DNA from: Microbispora sp. H13382
Lineage (GTDB): Bacteria; Actinomycetota; Actinomycetes; Streptosporangiales; Streptosporangiaceae
Direction of reading: 5' to 3'
DNA length: 64,000 nucleotides
Assembly (NCBI RefSeq): GCF_014161445.1
Contig: NZ_JABBXA010000002.1
Location: forward strand, 310,001 to 374,000
The notes below the pieces were generated by a model, which saw only the letters and a program-made list of their open reading frames with translations, did no database searches and was not told where the DNA came from. Shown one piece after another: positions 16,581-24,914 of this stretch. Within the stretch, counting starts at the first letter, position 1; every line of letters begins with the position of its first letter. The translations under genes were made by a program, and so were the position numbers.

Positions 16581-17138
16581 TCAGCCCATGCTCTTGGCGC
16601 CGTCCAGGGACTCGCGGATGATGTCGGCGTGGCCGGCGTGCTGGGCGGTCTCGGAGACGATCTGCATCAGCACCCGGCGGGCCGACCATCGCGCGCCGGC
16701 CTCGAACCAGGGGGCCTTCGGCAGCGGCTGGGCCGCGTCCAGGTCGGGCAGGGTGGCCACCAGCTCGTCCGTACGGCGGGCCACCTCGGCGTAGGCGGCC
16801 AGCAGACCGGCGAGTGTCTCACCGCGCTGCATCCGGAACTGGTCGGCCCACGTGGCCCAGTCGGCCTCGGTCATGGTCGTGGCGTCGCCCATCGCCGCAG
16901 GGCCGTGCAGGATGAAGTCCGCCCACCTCCGCTCGACCAGGGTGACGTGCTTGATCAGACCGCCCAGGCAGAGCTCGCTTGCCGTGGTCCGCTGCCCGGC
17001 CTGCTCATCGGTGAGGTCGCGGGTGGTGAGGCGCAAGAAGTGCCGGCTCTTGGCCAGTGCCGCCAGCAGGTCCGCGCGCTCACCGCTGATGGCCGGCGCG
17101 TCGGTGAGATCGGGAGTGCTCAGCTCGTTGACGGTCAC
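16581..17138 (-). CDS. DinB-superfamily (DUF664-like) protein
   Basis: This 185-residue four-helix-bundle protein has a metal-binding histidine triad, His64 (LIKHVTLVERRW) and His167/His170 (ETAQHAGHADIIRESL). It is of the group that includes mycothiol- or bacillithiol-dependent transferases, and thiol-dependent detoxification is a family-level possibility only. It is divergent from the WYL regulator at 17233, with 94 bases between starts, so that regulator may control it. Confidence 0.85.
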   Translation of the reverse strand: MTVNELSTPDLTDAPAISGERADLLAALAKSRHFLRLTTRDLTDEQAGQRTTASELCLGGLIKHVTLVERRWADFILHGPAAMGDATTMTEADWATWADQFRMQRGETLAGLLAAYAEVARRTDELVATLPDLDAAQPLPKAPWFEAGARWSARRVLMQIVSETAQHAGHADIIRESLDGAKSMG

Positions 17139-17232
17139 AGTCGTCTGCCTTCCGTTGTTCCGCTCGGTCGAGGACCACGCTAGGAGGCATAACGGTCACT
17201 TTCTGACCTGAATCGGCGAGAGAATCGCGACC

Positions 17233-18174
17233 ATGGCGAACACCAGCACGCGGACGCTGCGGCTGCTCTCCCTGCTCCAGACCCACCGCTACTGGCAGGG
17301 CAGTGAACTGGCCGAACGGCTGGGAGTCTCCGTACGCACCCTGCGCCGGGACATCGACCGGCTGCGTGAGCTGGGCTATCCGGTCGAGGCGCAGCGCGGT
17401 GTCGACGGCGGTTACCAGCTCGCCGCGGGCGCCGCGCTGCCGCCGCTGGTGATCGACGACGAGGAGGCGGTCGCGCTGGCCGTGGGACTGCAGACCGCCG
17501 TCCAGGGGGCGGTGGAGGGCATCGCCGAGTCCTCGGTGCGGGTGCTGGCCAAGGTGGTGCAGGTGATGCCCACCCGGCTGCGGCACCGGGTCGAGGCGCT
17601 GCGCACGATGACCGTACCCGCCGGGTGGGACGGCCAGGCCCTGACGAGCGTCGATCCGGACGTGCTCACCACGGTCGCGCTGGCGTGCCGGGACCATGAA
17701 CGGCTTCGCTTCACCTACACCCCCGCGGACGGCCGGCGGACGGACCGGCACGTCGAGCCGCACCGGCTGGTCCGGCTCGGCCGCCGCTGGTACCTGGTCG
17801 CGTACGACCTGACCCGGCACGACTGGCGCAGTTTCCGGGTCGACCGGCTGGCCGAGCCCGAGGGCAGCGGCTCCCGGTTCCATCCCCGGGACCTGCCCGC
17901 CGCCGACGCCGCCGAGTTCGTCCGCGCCGCCATGGACAACCTGCCCCGTCCGTACCGGGTGGAGGCCCTCGTCGACGCTCCGGCGGTCGCCGTCGGCCAC
18001 TGGTGCACGGTCGAGGAGGTCGACGCCGAACGCTGCCGGATCCGGATGATCACCCACTCTCTGCACTGGCCGGCCATGGCACTGGGGATGGCCGGCGCGG
18101 ACTTCCGCGTCCTCACGCCGCCCGAACTGGTCGACGAGATCCGCGAGTGGGGGGCCCGGTTCCAGCGGGCCTGA
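17233..18174 (+). CDS. HTH/WYL-domain transcriptional regulator (YafY type)
   Basis: This 313-residue protein has an N-terminal HTH_11 domain (RTLRLLSLLQTHRYWQGSEL, VSVRTLRRDIDRLRELGYPV, GGYQL). A WYL domain follows from about residue 140 (RFTYTPADGRRTDRHVEPH, LVRLGRRWYLVAYDL). A C-terminal WCX extension follows. WYL domains sense ligands or nucleic acids. The gene faces away from dinB-like 16581-17138, a common pairing in actinomycetes. Confidence 0.88.
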   Translation: MANTSTRTLRLLSLLQTHRYWQGSELAERLGVSVRTLRRDIDRLRELGYPVEAQRGVDGGYQLAAGAALPPLVIDDEEAVALAVGLQTAVQGAVEGIAESSVRVLAKVVQVMPTRLRHRVEALRTMTVPAGWDGQALTSVDPDVLTTVALACRDHERLRFTYTPADGRRTDRHVEPHRLVRLGRRWYLVAYDLTRHDWRSFRVDRLAEPEGSGSRFHPRDLPAADAAEFVRAAMDNLPRPYRVEALVDAPAVAVGHWCTVEEVDAERCRIRMITHSLHWPAMALGMAGADFRVLTPPELVDEIREWGARFQRA

Positions 18175-18193
18175 CACCCCGCCGGGAGGCGCT

Positions 18194-19366
18194 CTACCAG
18201 TCGCGTACGGCGTCCACGCCGGCCGCGAGCATGTCCGCCGCCGATTCGAGCCGTACGCCGAGAGCCTCTTCGGCGTCGCTCACCATGACGTCGAGGGCGG
18301 CGAAGAGCTCCTCGCGTTCCTCGGTCTCGATGAACCCCGTCCGGCGATCGAGCAGGTTGAAGGCCTCACCGTATTCGCGGCCGATCTCGTGCAGCCGGGC
18401 CGGCCGGTCCTCCTGAGAGCCGTCGGAAAGCGCTGCGATCAGTGCCGCCCGCGTCTTCCTGTACTGCGCCACGGCCCTTCTGAAGCAGGTTCTGCTGATC
18501 TGCTCGCGACCGTCCCAGTCGCGCAACGGGTTGCCGCGGTTCTCCGCGACCCATTCGGGTTTGCGGGCAGCGGTGATGTCGACGTAGGTGCCGTACGCGA
18601 CCTGGGGGCGCCATCTCGACCGCATCGCCACGGCGTACTCGTGCGGGATGCTGCGCAGGTACAAGAACTCCAGCGTGGGAACGCGTTCGGGCAGCAGAGC
18701 ATCGGCCGCGCTCATGCCGAAGAGATCGCTGATCCACAGCTGTCGAAGCGACGCCAGCCGGTTGAGACCCGACGCGTGGACGAGCAGGCCGAGGTCGCCG
18801 GACAGGCAGAGCGTCCTCAGCTCGGGAAAGCGCTCGGCGAGCCGCTCACAGTCGAGCGACTCGACCTCGGTGACACGCAGATGACGAATGTCCCGGCGCG
18901 GTTCGCCGGGGTCGCTCGTCATCCGGTCGAGACCGGCGCCTGTGGTGCTCATCTCGCGCGGATCCGACCAGGGGGCACGCTCACCTCTGTCCCAGCGCCT
19001 CTGCCGAGCGAGCTGGTCGCCGAGCCGCCAACCTATGGAGTAGCTCTGTGAGGGTGTGGTGCACAACAGCGGCAGCGTGCCGATGACCTTGTAGCTGCGC
19101 GGAAGGACCCACTCGTAGTTGCAGTGAGATGGGCCTTTGATCGCGTTCGCGTGCCTCAGCACCAGGGGTGACACCTCGCCGAGGTCCGACACCGAGGCGG
19201 GCTCCGGGCCCGACCAGTCCAGCTCGAGCACTCCCGCCGTCTGCCAGTCCGGATTGAGGTCGGTGATCTGCGCGGCCGTCCACGCGCCGAGAGCCTCGGA
19301 GAACGTCACGACGACGTCCCCCGGTGCGATCGGCCGCGGGGGCGAGGTCGGTTTCCGGCCAGCCAT
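18194..19366 (-). CDS. Hypothetical protein with leucine-rich middle part
   Basis: This 390-residue protein starts MAGRKPTSPPRPIAPGDVVV. The first 130 residues look like an SH3-like or Tudor-like beta domain (TFSEALGAWTAAQITDLNPD, VLELDWSGPEP). The middle resembles irregular leucine-rich repeats (LAERFPELRTLCLSGDLGLL, LNRLASLRQLWISDLFGM, VPTLEFLYLRSIP). The C-terminus is helical and acidic. There is no signal peptide. I do not recognise a named family. It abuts the convergent WYL gene and lies downstream of the flavoenzyme fusion. Confidence 0.7.
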   Translation of the reverse strand: MAGRKPTSPPRPIAPGDVVVTFSEALGAWTAAQITDLNPDWQTAGVLELDWSGPEPASVSDLGEVSPLVLRHANAIKGPSHCNYEWVLPRSYKVIGTLPLLCTTPSQSYSIGWRLGDQLARQRRWDRGERAPWSDPREMSTTGAGLDRMTSDPGEPRRDIRHLRVTEVESLDCERLAERFPELRTLCLSGDLGLLVHASGLNRLASLRQLWISDLFGMSAADALLPERVPTLEFLYLRSIPHEYAVAMRSRWRPQVAYGTYVDITAARKPEWVAENRGNPLRDWDGREQISRTCFRRAVAQYRKTRAALIAALSDGSQEDRPARLHEIGREYGEAFNLLDRRTGFIETEEREELFAALDVMVSDAEEALGVRLESAADMLAAGVDAVRDW

Positions 19367-19406
19367 GTCCGAAGGGTAGTCGGCAAATGGATCACTCGCA
19401 CGATGC

Positions 19407-21677
19407 TCAGTCGTCGGCCGGTTGGATGGGGAAGTTGGCGCGGAACGCGTTGTCCGGGTCGTAGGCGCGTTTGACCTGCCGCAGCCGGGCGAGGTTGGCC
19501 TCGCCGAACGCGTCGACCAGCCGCTCGGGCCGGGTGTCGGTGTCGAAGGACAGGTAGAGGCCGTCGGTGTGCGGCGCGACCTCGGCGTCCCACGCGGCGT
19601 CCAGGGCCGGCTGCGCGGCGCCCATAGCGGTGAGCAGGAAGTTCTGGTGCCGGTGCGGATAGGCGGTCGCGTCGGGAGCCAGGTCGTGCGCGGCGCCACC
19701 GGTGGCGCGTATCTGCAGGAAGTAGGACACCCCGGAGCGTGCGATCCTCTCGAAGGCGCGGCTCACGTCACCGTCCAGGTGAGTGACCAGGCCGGAGCGT
19801 ACGGCGGGGTCGCCGCCGCCGGTGTGGTGCCTGTCGGCCGGCTGCACCACGCCCGAATAGGGCAGCACGTATCCCTGGTGCCCCAGCAGCGGGCCGGCCT
19901 CGGCGAGCCGTTCGAGCTCGTGCACCGCGGTGGTGGTGTCCGCGCCGGCGTAGACGGTCATGAGCTGGGCGACCGCGTCCTGGCCGCGGCGCGGCGGGGA
20001 CAGGATCAGGAAGCTCGTCAGCTCACGCGGCGCCTTCTCCACGGCCGCACCCCAGCGCTCCAGCAGCCCGGCCGTGTCGTGGGCGTCCAGGGTCATCTGG
20101 GAGAAGACGACGTCGCCGAGCTCCATCGCCTCGATCTCGGCCCAGGTCACCACTCCGAGGTTGCCCCCGGCGCCGCGCAGGCCCCAGAACAGGTCGGGGT
20201 TCTCCTCCCGCGAAGCGTGCAGCACCCGCCCGTCGGCGGTCACGACCTGCGCGGCGACGACGTGGTCGATCGTCAGGCCGAAGCTGCGCCCGAGCAGGCC
20301 GATCCCGCCCGTGGTCGCGAGGCCGCCCACGCCCACGCCGCCGTAGTCGCCCGAGCTGATCGCCCATCCGTGCGGGACCAGGGCCTCGGCGACCGCGCCC
20401 CAGGTCGCGCCCGCGCCCAGCCGCACCCGGCGGGTGGCCGGGTCGACGACCTCGACGGTGTCGAGCGCGCCGACGTCGAGCACGATGCCGCCGTCGTTCG
20501 TGGAGCGGCCGCTGATCCCGTGCCCGCCGGAGCGTACGCCGAGCGGCACGTCCTGGGACCGGGCGTACGCGAGCCCCTCGACGACCTGGTCGACGGTCCG
20601 GGGGCGCAGCACCAGGCCGGGGGACCCGGCGCGCAGGTAGTTGTGCCGCACGGACTCGTACGCGCGGTCGCCGGGCTCCACGGCGTCGGCCGCGAGGCTC
20701 GCCGGGACCTTGTCGTAGTCGATCCCGTCGCGGCGCATTGCGATCGCGGCCGTTCCGCGGCGGGCGGCCGCGGGGACGGTGCCCGTGGCGGCCCGCGCAC
20801 GCGCCACCGCGTCGCGTACGGCGGGGGCGATCTCCTCGCCGTACACCTGGATGAGCCGCGGGTCGTCCGTGCTCAGGATGAACGTGCCGATTCCGTCCTC
20901 CAGCGCCAGGCCGGTCAGCTCCTCCACCCACTGCTCGACCGATCCCTGCAGGAAGCCCTGGCGGGTCTCGGCGACCGCGCCGCCGATGTTCAGCAGGCGC
21001 CGCACCTGCGCCGGGTCGCGCCCGGCCTCCGCCGCGGCCTCGTCGATGATCTCGTTGCCGCGCCGCAGGTCGCCGTCCTTGAGGTAGGCGAGCGAGGGGA
21101 GCCAGCCGTCGGCGTCCCGCGCCACCAGGCGCAGCATCCGCGGCTTGTAGGCGCCGACCCAGATGGGGATGTCGTGGGCGGGGGCCGGGCCGCGTTTGGC
21201 CCCGGCGACGCGGTGGTGCTCGCCGTCGACGCGCAGGATGCGGCGCTCGCGCACGTCCCAGACGCCGCGGATGATCTCGATCGCCTCCTCCAGCGCGGTC
21301 ACCGATTCGGCGGGTGTCAGGCGGGTGCCGCCCATCGACTCGATCGCGTCCCAGAAGGCGCCCGCGCCGATGCCGAGCGCGAACCGGCCGCCGGAGAGCA
21401 GGTCGAGCGATGCCGCGGCCCGGGCCAGCACCGCCGGCGGGCGCAGCGGCAGGTTCAGCACGTTGCCCGAGACGGTGATCCGCTCGGTCTGCGCGGCAAC
21501 CCAGGACAGCAAGGTCCAGGTGTCCAGGAACCCCGGCTGGTACGGATGGTCCTGGAACGTCACGAGATCCAGCCCGGCGGCCTCGGAGACCTGGGCGAGC
21601 CGGACCGGTCCCTGCGGGTCCTGGTTCTGGGGTGTGAGAAACGTGCCGAAGGCCAGATCGTGGCCGTAATCCTTCAT
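19407..21677 (-). CDS. Fusion of LLM flavin monooxygenase and BBE-type FAD oxidase
   Basis: This is a 756-residue protein. Residues about 1-310 are a luciferase-like (LLM/F420-type) TIM-barrel enzyme: LVTFQDHPYQPGFLDTWTLL, TVSGNVLNLPLRPPAVLARA, LSGGRFALGIGAGAFW, DIPIWVGAYKPRML. Residues about 340-756 are a berberine-bridge-type FAD oxidase with a PCMH fold. GVRSGGHGISGRST carries the His for covalent FAD, while the usual second anchoring Cys region reads SSGDYGGVGVGGLA, so single covalent attachment is expected. The C-terminus has the BBE motif (RLRQVKRAYDPDNAFRANF). The ATG at 21677 follows GGAGAGG. It is divergent from a MarR gene across a palindrome. Substrate unknown; a coupled two-flavin oxidation is an inference. 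Confidence 0.88.
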   Translation of the reverse strand: MKDYGHDLAFGTFLTPQNQDPQGPVRLAQVSEAAGLDLVTFQDHPYQPGFLDTWTLLSWVAAQTERITVSGNVLNLPLRPPAVLARAAASLDLLSGGRFALGIGAGAFWDAIESMGGTRLTPAESVTALEEAIEIIRGVWDVRERRILRVDGEHHRVAGAKRGPAPAHDIPIWVGAYKPRMLRLVARDADGWLPSLAYLKDGDLRRGNEIIDEAAAEAGRDPAQVRRLLNIGGAVAETRQGFLQGSVEQWVEELTGLALEDGIGTFILSTDDPRLIQVYGEEIAPAVRDAVARARAATGTVPAAARRGTAAIAMRRDGIDYDKVPASLAADAVEPGDRAYESVRHNYLRAGSPGLVLRPRTVDQVVEGLAYARSQDVPLGVRSGGHGISGRSTNDGGIVLDVGALDTVEVVDPATRRVRLGAGATWGAVAEALVPHGWAISSGDYGGVGVGGLATTGGIGLLGRSFGLTIDHVVAAQVVTADGRVLHASREENPDLFWGLRGAGGNLGVVTWAEIEAMELGDVVFSQMTLDAHDTAGLLERWGAAVEKAPRELTSFLILSPPRRGQDAVAQLMTVYAGADTTTAVHELERLAEAGPLLGHQGYVLPYSGVVQPADRHHTGGGDPAVRSGLVTHLDGDVSRAFERIARSGVSYFLQIRATGGAAHDLAPDATAYPHRHQNFLLTAMGAAQPALDAAWDAEVAPHTDGLYLSFDTDTRPERLVDAFGEANLARLRQVKRAYDPDNAFRANFPIQPADD

Positions 21678-21696
21678 TGCCGGGCCCTCTCCAAAG

Positions 21697-21715
21697 TAGT
21701 CTATTTTACAGACTA
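21697..21715. promoter_or_regulatory. MarR-type operator candidate
   Basis: TAGTCT-N7-AGACTA is a perfect inverted repeat with an AT-rich centre. It lies 20 bases from the flavoenzyme start and 45 from the MarR start, a position and shape typical for a MarR dimer controlling both genes. A TATATG follows directly and could be a -10 element. Confidence 0.6.
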
Positions 21716-21759
21716 TATGCGGCACAACTCATCGGAGAGTCAGCGTATTCCGGGTTAGG

Positions 21760-22281
21760 GTGGACGGTGTGAGCGCGCGCGAACAGACCGGCACCCCGAC
21801 GCCGTCCACCCAGGGATCCGTGCTCGGGTGGTCCCTCACCGTGCTGCTGAGGGAGTGGAGCACACGCGTCGAGGACATCTCACGCGACCTGCCGCACGGG
21901 GTGCGCGGCTACCAGGTGCTTTCCGCGGTCGTCCACGAGGCGCCGCCGACGCAGGCCGCGCTCGCCGCCCGCCTCGGCATCGACCGCACCGTCATGACGT
22001 ACCTGCTCGACAAGTTCGAGGGGTGCGGTCTCGTGGAGCGCCGCCAGGACCCGGCCGACCGCCGCGCGCGGCGCATCGTGCCGACCGAGCACGGCCGGGG
22101 TGTCCTCGCCGAACTCGACGCGCGCGTCGCGCGGGCCGAGGGCGAGTTGCTCGCCGGGCTCCCGCCCCAGGACCGGCGTGTCCTCCTGGCGCTGCTGGAG
22201 CACGCCGCCACCGGGGCGGCTCCCGGCGAGGACCGCTGCGCCGCCGTCGCGAGATCGGCCGCACTGACCCGGGAGTCCTGA
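21760..22281 (+). CDS. MarR-family transcriptional regulator
   Basis: This is a 173-residue winged-helix protein. GVRGYQVLSAV, then PPTQAALAARLGIDRTVMTY and LLDKFEGCGLVERRQDPADR with RRARRIVPTEHGR form the MarR helix-turn-helix and wing. It starts at GTG 21760, with an alternative GTG at 21769. It probably represses the divergent flavoenzyme fusion and itself through the repeat at 21697-21715, with release by a phenolic or similar substrate (inference from family). Confidence 0.88.
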   Translation: MDGVSAREQTGTPTPSTQGSVLGWSLTVLLREWSTRVEDISRDLPHGVRGYQVLSAVVHEAPPTQAALAARLGIDRTVMTYLLDKFEGCGLVERRQDPADRRARRIVPTEHGRGVLAELDARVARAEGELLAGLPPQDRRVLLALLEHAATGAAPGEDRCAAVARSAALTRES

Positions 22282-22301
22282 CCCGGGAGCCGTGACGCGT
22301 C

Positions 22302-22430
22302 CAGACCTACACCCTGGTCCGCCTGGCGACCGGCGAATGGAAGGTCGCCGCCTTCCAGAACACCAAGCACAAGGCCCTCATGGAGGCCATCTCCTTCAGG
22401 GCGCAGCCCGCCACCAGACCCGCCGCGTGA
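22302..22430 (+). pseudogene. C-terminal fragment of a SnoaL-like (SgcJ/DUF4440) protein
   Basis: Only the last 43 codons remain in frame (TLVRLATGEWKVAAFQNTKH, then MEAISFR). This is the closing strand and tail of SgcJ/EcaC-type SnoaL-fold proteins. There is no start codon or upstream domain, and the junction lies at a short repeated CCCGGGAG motif just after the MarR stop. It marks a deletion. Confidence 0.6.
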
Positions 22431-22441
22431 CACGACGGGCG

Positions 22442-22888
22442 TCACGGGGCATGGGGCCCGCGGTACGGGAGGGTCTCGCTGTAGACGATGTTGGTCGTGG
22501 TGCTGCCGAACTGCGCCAGATCGTCCACCACCTTCTCCAGGTGGGCCATGGAGGTCGCGGCGACCTTGAGCGTGTAGCAGTCGTCGCCGGTGGTGCGCAG
22601 GCACTCCAGGATCTCCATGCGCTCGCCGAGCAACCGGTGCAGCGGCTCGTGCCGGCTGCCCGGATACTTGAGCCGCACCACGGCGAGCACGGCGTATCCG
22701 GCCTTCCCCAGGTCGACGACCGCGCGGTATCCGCTGATGACGCCGGCCGCCTCCATCCGCCGTACCCGCTCGGTCGTCGCGGAGGCGCTGAGCCTCACCC
22801 GCCGGGCCAGTTCGGTGAGCGGTACGCGGCCGTCGCGCTGCAACTCGGTCAGGATGGACCAGTCCGTCACGTCAAGACTCTCGGCCAT
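22442..22888 (-). CDS. Lrp/AsnC-family transcriptional regulator
   Basis: This 148-residue protein has an N-terminal helix-turn-helix (LDVTDWSILTELQRDGRVPL, LARRVRLSASATTERVRRME, AGVISGYRAVVD). A RAM/AsnC ligand-binding domain follows (VLAVVRLKYPG, CLRTTGDDCYTLKV, STTTNIVYSET). Members sense amino acids or related metabolites as octamers. It is divergent from the LLM enzyme at 22982. The start at MAESLDV is preferred to an upstream ATG because it matches the family N-terminus. Confidence 0.88.
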   Translation of the reverse strand: MAESLDVTDWSILTELQRDGRVPLTELARRVRLSASATTERVRRMEAAGVISGYRAVVDLGKAGYAVLAVVRLKYPGSRHEPLHRLLGERMEILECLRTTGDDCYTLKVAATSMAHLEKVVDDLAQFGSTTTNIVYSETLPYRGPHAP

Positions 22889-22981
22889 CGGCCGAATATA
22901 CCGTGAAATCCACGGCCAGATGCCCTCCATCCAGGGAGTTCTTTCTTCCACAGGCCCTGATCGCCTGAATAGGCTGGACCG

Positions 22982-23833
22982 GTGAAACTAGGCGTCAACG
23001 TCCCGAACTTCGGCCCGGGCACCCGGCCGGACGTGCTGCGCGGCTGGGCCGAGACGGCGGAGGGGCTCGGGTTCGACCTGCTCATGGTCTCCGACCACAT
23101 CGTGGTGACTCCCGACGTGGCCGAGCAGTATCCCGCGCCGTTCTACGAGCCCTTCACCACGCTGTCCTGGCTCGCCGGAATCACCACCAGGATCAGGCTC
23201 GGCACCACCGTGCTGATCCTGCCCTACCGGCACCCGCTGCTGACCGCCCGGATGGCGGCCAACCTCCAGCAGCTCAGCGGGGGGCGGCTGGTCCTCGGCG
23301 TGGGGGTGGGCTGGGCGCGGCAGGAGTTCGAGGCGCTCGGCGTGCCGTACGAACGGCGGGGGGCGCTGACCGACGAGCACCTGCGGGCGATCCGCCTGGC
23401 CTGGCGGGACGAGGAGGACTACCGGGCCGGGCACATCCCGATCTGGATCGGCGGCGGCAGCGACGCCGCTCTACGCAGGGCGGTGCTCCTCGGCGACGCG
23501 TGGCACCCGCTGCGGTTCACCTTCCCGTGGCTGGACGAGCGGATGCACCGGCTGGCCGCCGTCGCGGAGAGCCTGGGGCGCCCCGCCCCCGTGTTCGCCC
23601 CGCGCATCCTGCTGCGGCTCACCGGCGCCCCGGTGACCGGTGAGGGGCGCCACGCCGGCGAGGGCACCCTCGACCAGGTCGTGGACGACCTGGAACGGCT
23701 GCGCCTCCTGGGCGCCGAGACCGTCCTGCTCGACCCCTTCCATGGGGACCCCGAGGAGACGAACCATCCCGAGACGGCGTGGCACATGCTCGAGGCGGTG
23801 GCCGCCGCGTACACAGGAGCGGAGCAGTCATGA
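22982..23833 (+). CDS. LLM-class (F420-dependent type) oxidoreductase
   Basis: This is a 283-residue TIM-barrel flavin/F420 enzyme. Landmarks are KLGVNVPNFGPG, GFDLLMVSDHIV, LGTTVLILPYRHPLLTARM, LSGGRLVLGVGVGWARQEFE and HIPIWIGGGSDAALRRAV. The GTG start at 22982 fits the family N-terminus. It is translationally coupled to a deaminase (ATGA overlap at 23830). The Lrp regulator on the other side may control both. The substrate is unknown. Confidence 0.85.
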   Translation: MKLGVNVPNFGPGTRPDVLRGWAETAEGLGFDLLMVSDHIVVTPDVAEQYPAPFYEPFTTLSWLAGITTRIRLGTTVLILPYRHPLLTARMAANLQQLSGGRLVLGVGVGWARQEFEALGVPYERRGALTDEHLRAIRLAWRDEEDYRAGHIPIWIGGGSDAALRRAVLLGDAWHPLRFTFPWLDERMHRLAAVAESLGRPAPVFAPRILLRLTGAPVTGEGRHAGEGTLDQVVDDLERLRLLGAETVLLDPFHGDPEETNHPETAWHMLEAVAAAYTGAEQS

Positions 23834-24255
23834 CACCCGACGACGAGAAGTTCCTCCGCAGGGCGATCGAGCTGGCCGCGCAGGCCCGGGCGGGCGGCAA
23901 CCCGCCGTTCGGCTCGCTGCTGGTGGGCCCGGACGGCGACGTGCTCGCCGAGGAGCGCAACACGACGCTGACGGAGTCGGACATCACCGCCCACCCCGAG
24001 CTGAAGCTCGCACGCTGGGCCGCCCGCGAGCTCGATCCGGCCGCCGCGGCCGCGACCACCATGTACACGAGCTGCCAGCCGTGCGGCATGTGCGCGGGCG
24101 CCATCGAGCGCTCCGGGCTCGGCCGGGTCGTCTTCGCCCTCTCGGGCGAGCAACTCGCCACGCTGAAGCCGCCCGCCGGCCCTCCGTCCGTGCGGCAGGA
24201 GGGGCCGGCGCTCTTCGGCGAGGCGCGCCTACCCGTCGAGGGCTACTACGTCTGA
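23830..24255 (+). CDS. CMP/dCMP-type nucleoside or guanine deaminase
   Basis: This 141-residue protein has the zinc deaminase fold: the zinc/proton-shuttle motif is H55-P56-E57 (DITAHPELKL), and the second zinc motif is P84-C85-G86-M87-C88. The Pro in place of the usual Ala of H-A-E is notable but keeps His and Glu. NPPFGSLLVGPDG is a family N-terminal signature. Hydrolytic deamination of a base or nucleoside is expected. It overlaps the LLM gene by four bases, implying a shared pathway or coupled expression. Confidence 0.85.
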   Translation: MTPDDEKFLRRAIELAAQARAGGNPPFGSLLVGPDGDVLAEERNTTLTESDITAHPELKLARWAARELDPAAAAATTMYTSCQPCGMCAGAIERSGLGRVVFALSGEQLATLKPPAGPPSVRQEGPALFGEARLPVEGYYV

Positions 24256-24262
24256 GGCGAGG

Positions 24263-24811
24263 TCAGCCGGCGTCCGGGACGAAGCTGAGGTTGAGCACGC
24301 CGGTCTTGAACGTCTCGGACTTGACCAGCTTCAGCTTGTGCGTCGGGGTGTCCTCGAACAGACGCTGCCCGCGGCCGACGACGATCGGGTGGACGAGCAG
24401 GTTCAGCTCGTCGAGCAGCCCGTTGGCGAGGAGCCACCGCACGGTCGTCGCGCTGCCCGACATCTGGAGGTCGCCGCCCTCGATCCGCTCCTTGAGCTCG
24501 CGCACCCTGGCCGCGACGTCGCCGTTGACGACGGTGGTGTTGTTCCAGTCCGCCTTCTCCAGGGTGCTCGACAGCACGTACTTGGGGGCGCTGTTGAAGG
24601 CCGCGGCGATCTCCGGGTCCTGGTCCGTCGTCGTCCAGTACGCCGACCACTCCTCGTACAGCTTGCGGCCCATCAGCATCCCGGCCGAGTTCTGCATGCC
24701 CGCCTGGACCACGGCGCCCATCTCGTCGTTCCAGTACGGGAAGTGCCACTGGTCGGGCGATTCGACGACGCCGTCCAGGGAGATGAAGAAGTTCGCGACG
24801 ATCCTGGCCAT
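24263..24811 (-). CDS. Dihydrofolate reductase-family protein (RibD C-terminal type), copy 1
   Basis: This is a 182-residue NADPH-binding reductase-like protein. It has NFFISLDGVVESPDQWHFPY, MGRKLYEEWSAYW, and MSGSATTVRWLLANGLLDEL for the dinucleotide-binding part, and ends VLNLSFVPDAG. Members resemble RibD C-terminal and DHFR folds, but most have no assigned substrate. It is a close paralogue of 25493-26041, of exactly the same length, with a NUDIX gene between. It is convergent with the deaminase. Confidence 0.88.
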   Translation of the reverse strand: MARIVANFFISLDGVVESPDQWHFPYWNDEMGAVVQAGMQNSAGMLMGRKLYEEWSAYWTTTDQDPEIAAAFNSAPKYVLSSTLEKADWNNTTVVNGDVAARVRELKERIEGGDLQMSGSATTVRWLLANGLLDELNLLVHPIVVGRGQRLFEDTPTHKLKLVKSETFKTGVLNLSFVPDAG

Positions 24812-24914
24812 GTGCTCCGCTCCTTTTCCATACGACGGTGGCTGCGAACAGGAGATTAGGCGGGGTCGCTCGCCCGGGTCTTGTACAGAAACGACACGGC
24901 CGTGCCGTACGGCC

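Noticed and set aside
19422..21758. A 778-codon frame on the plus strand opposite the flavoenzyme fusion
   Set aside because: It is a shadow of codon bias; the minus-strand frame has clear FAD and LLM motifs.
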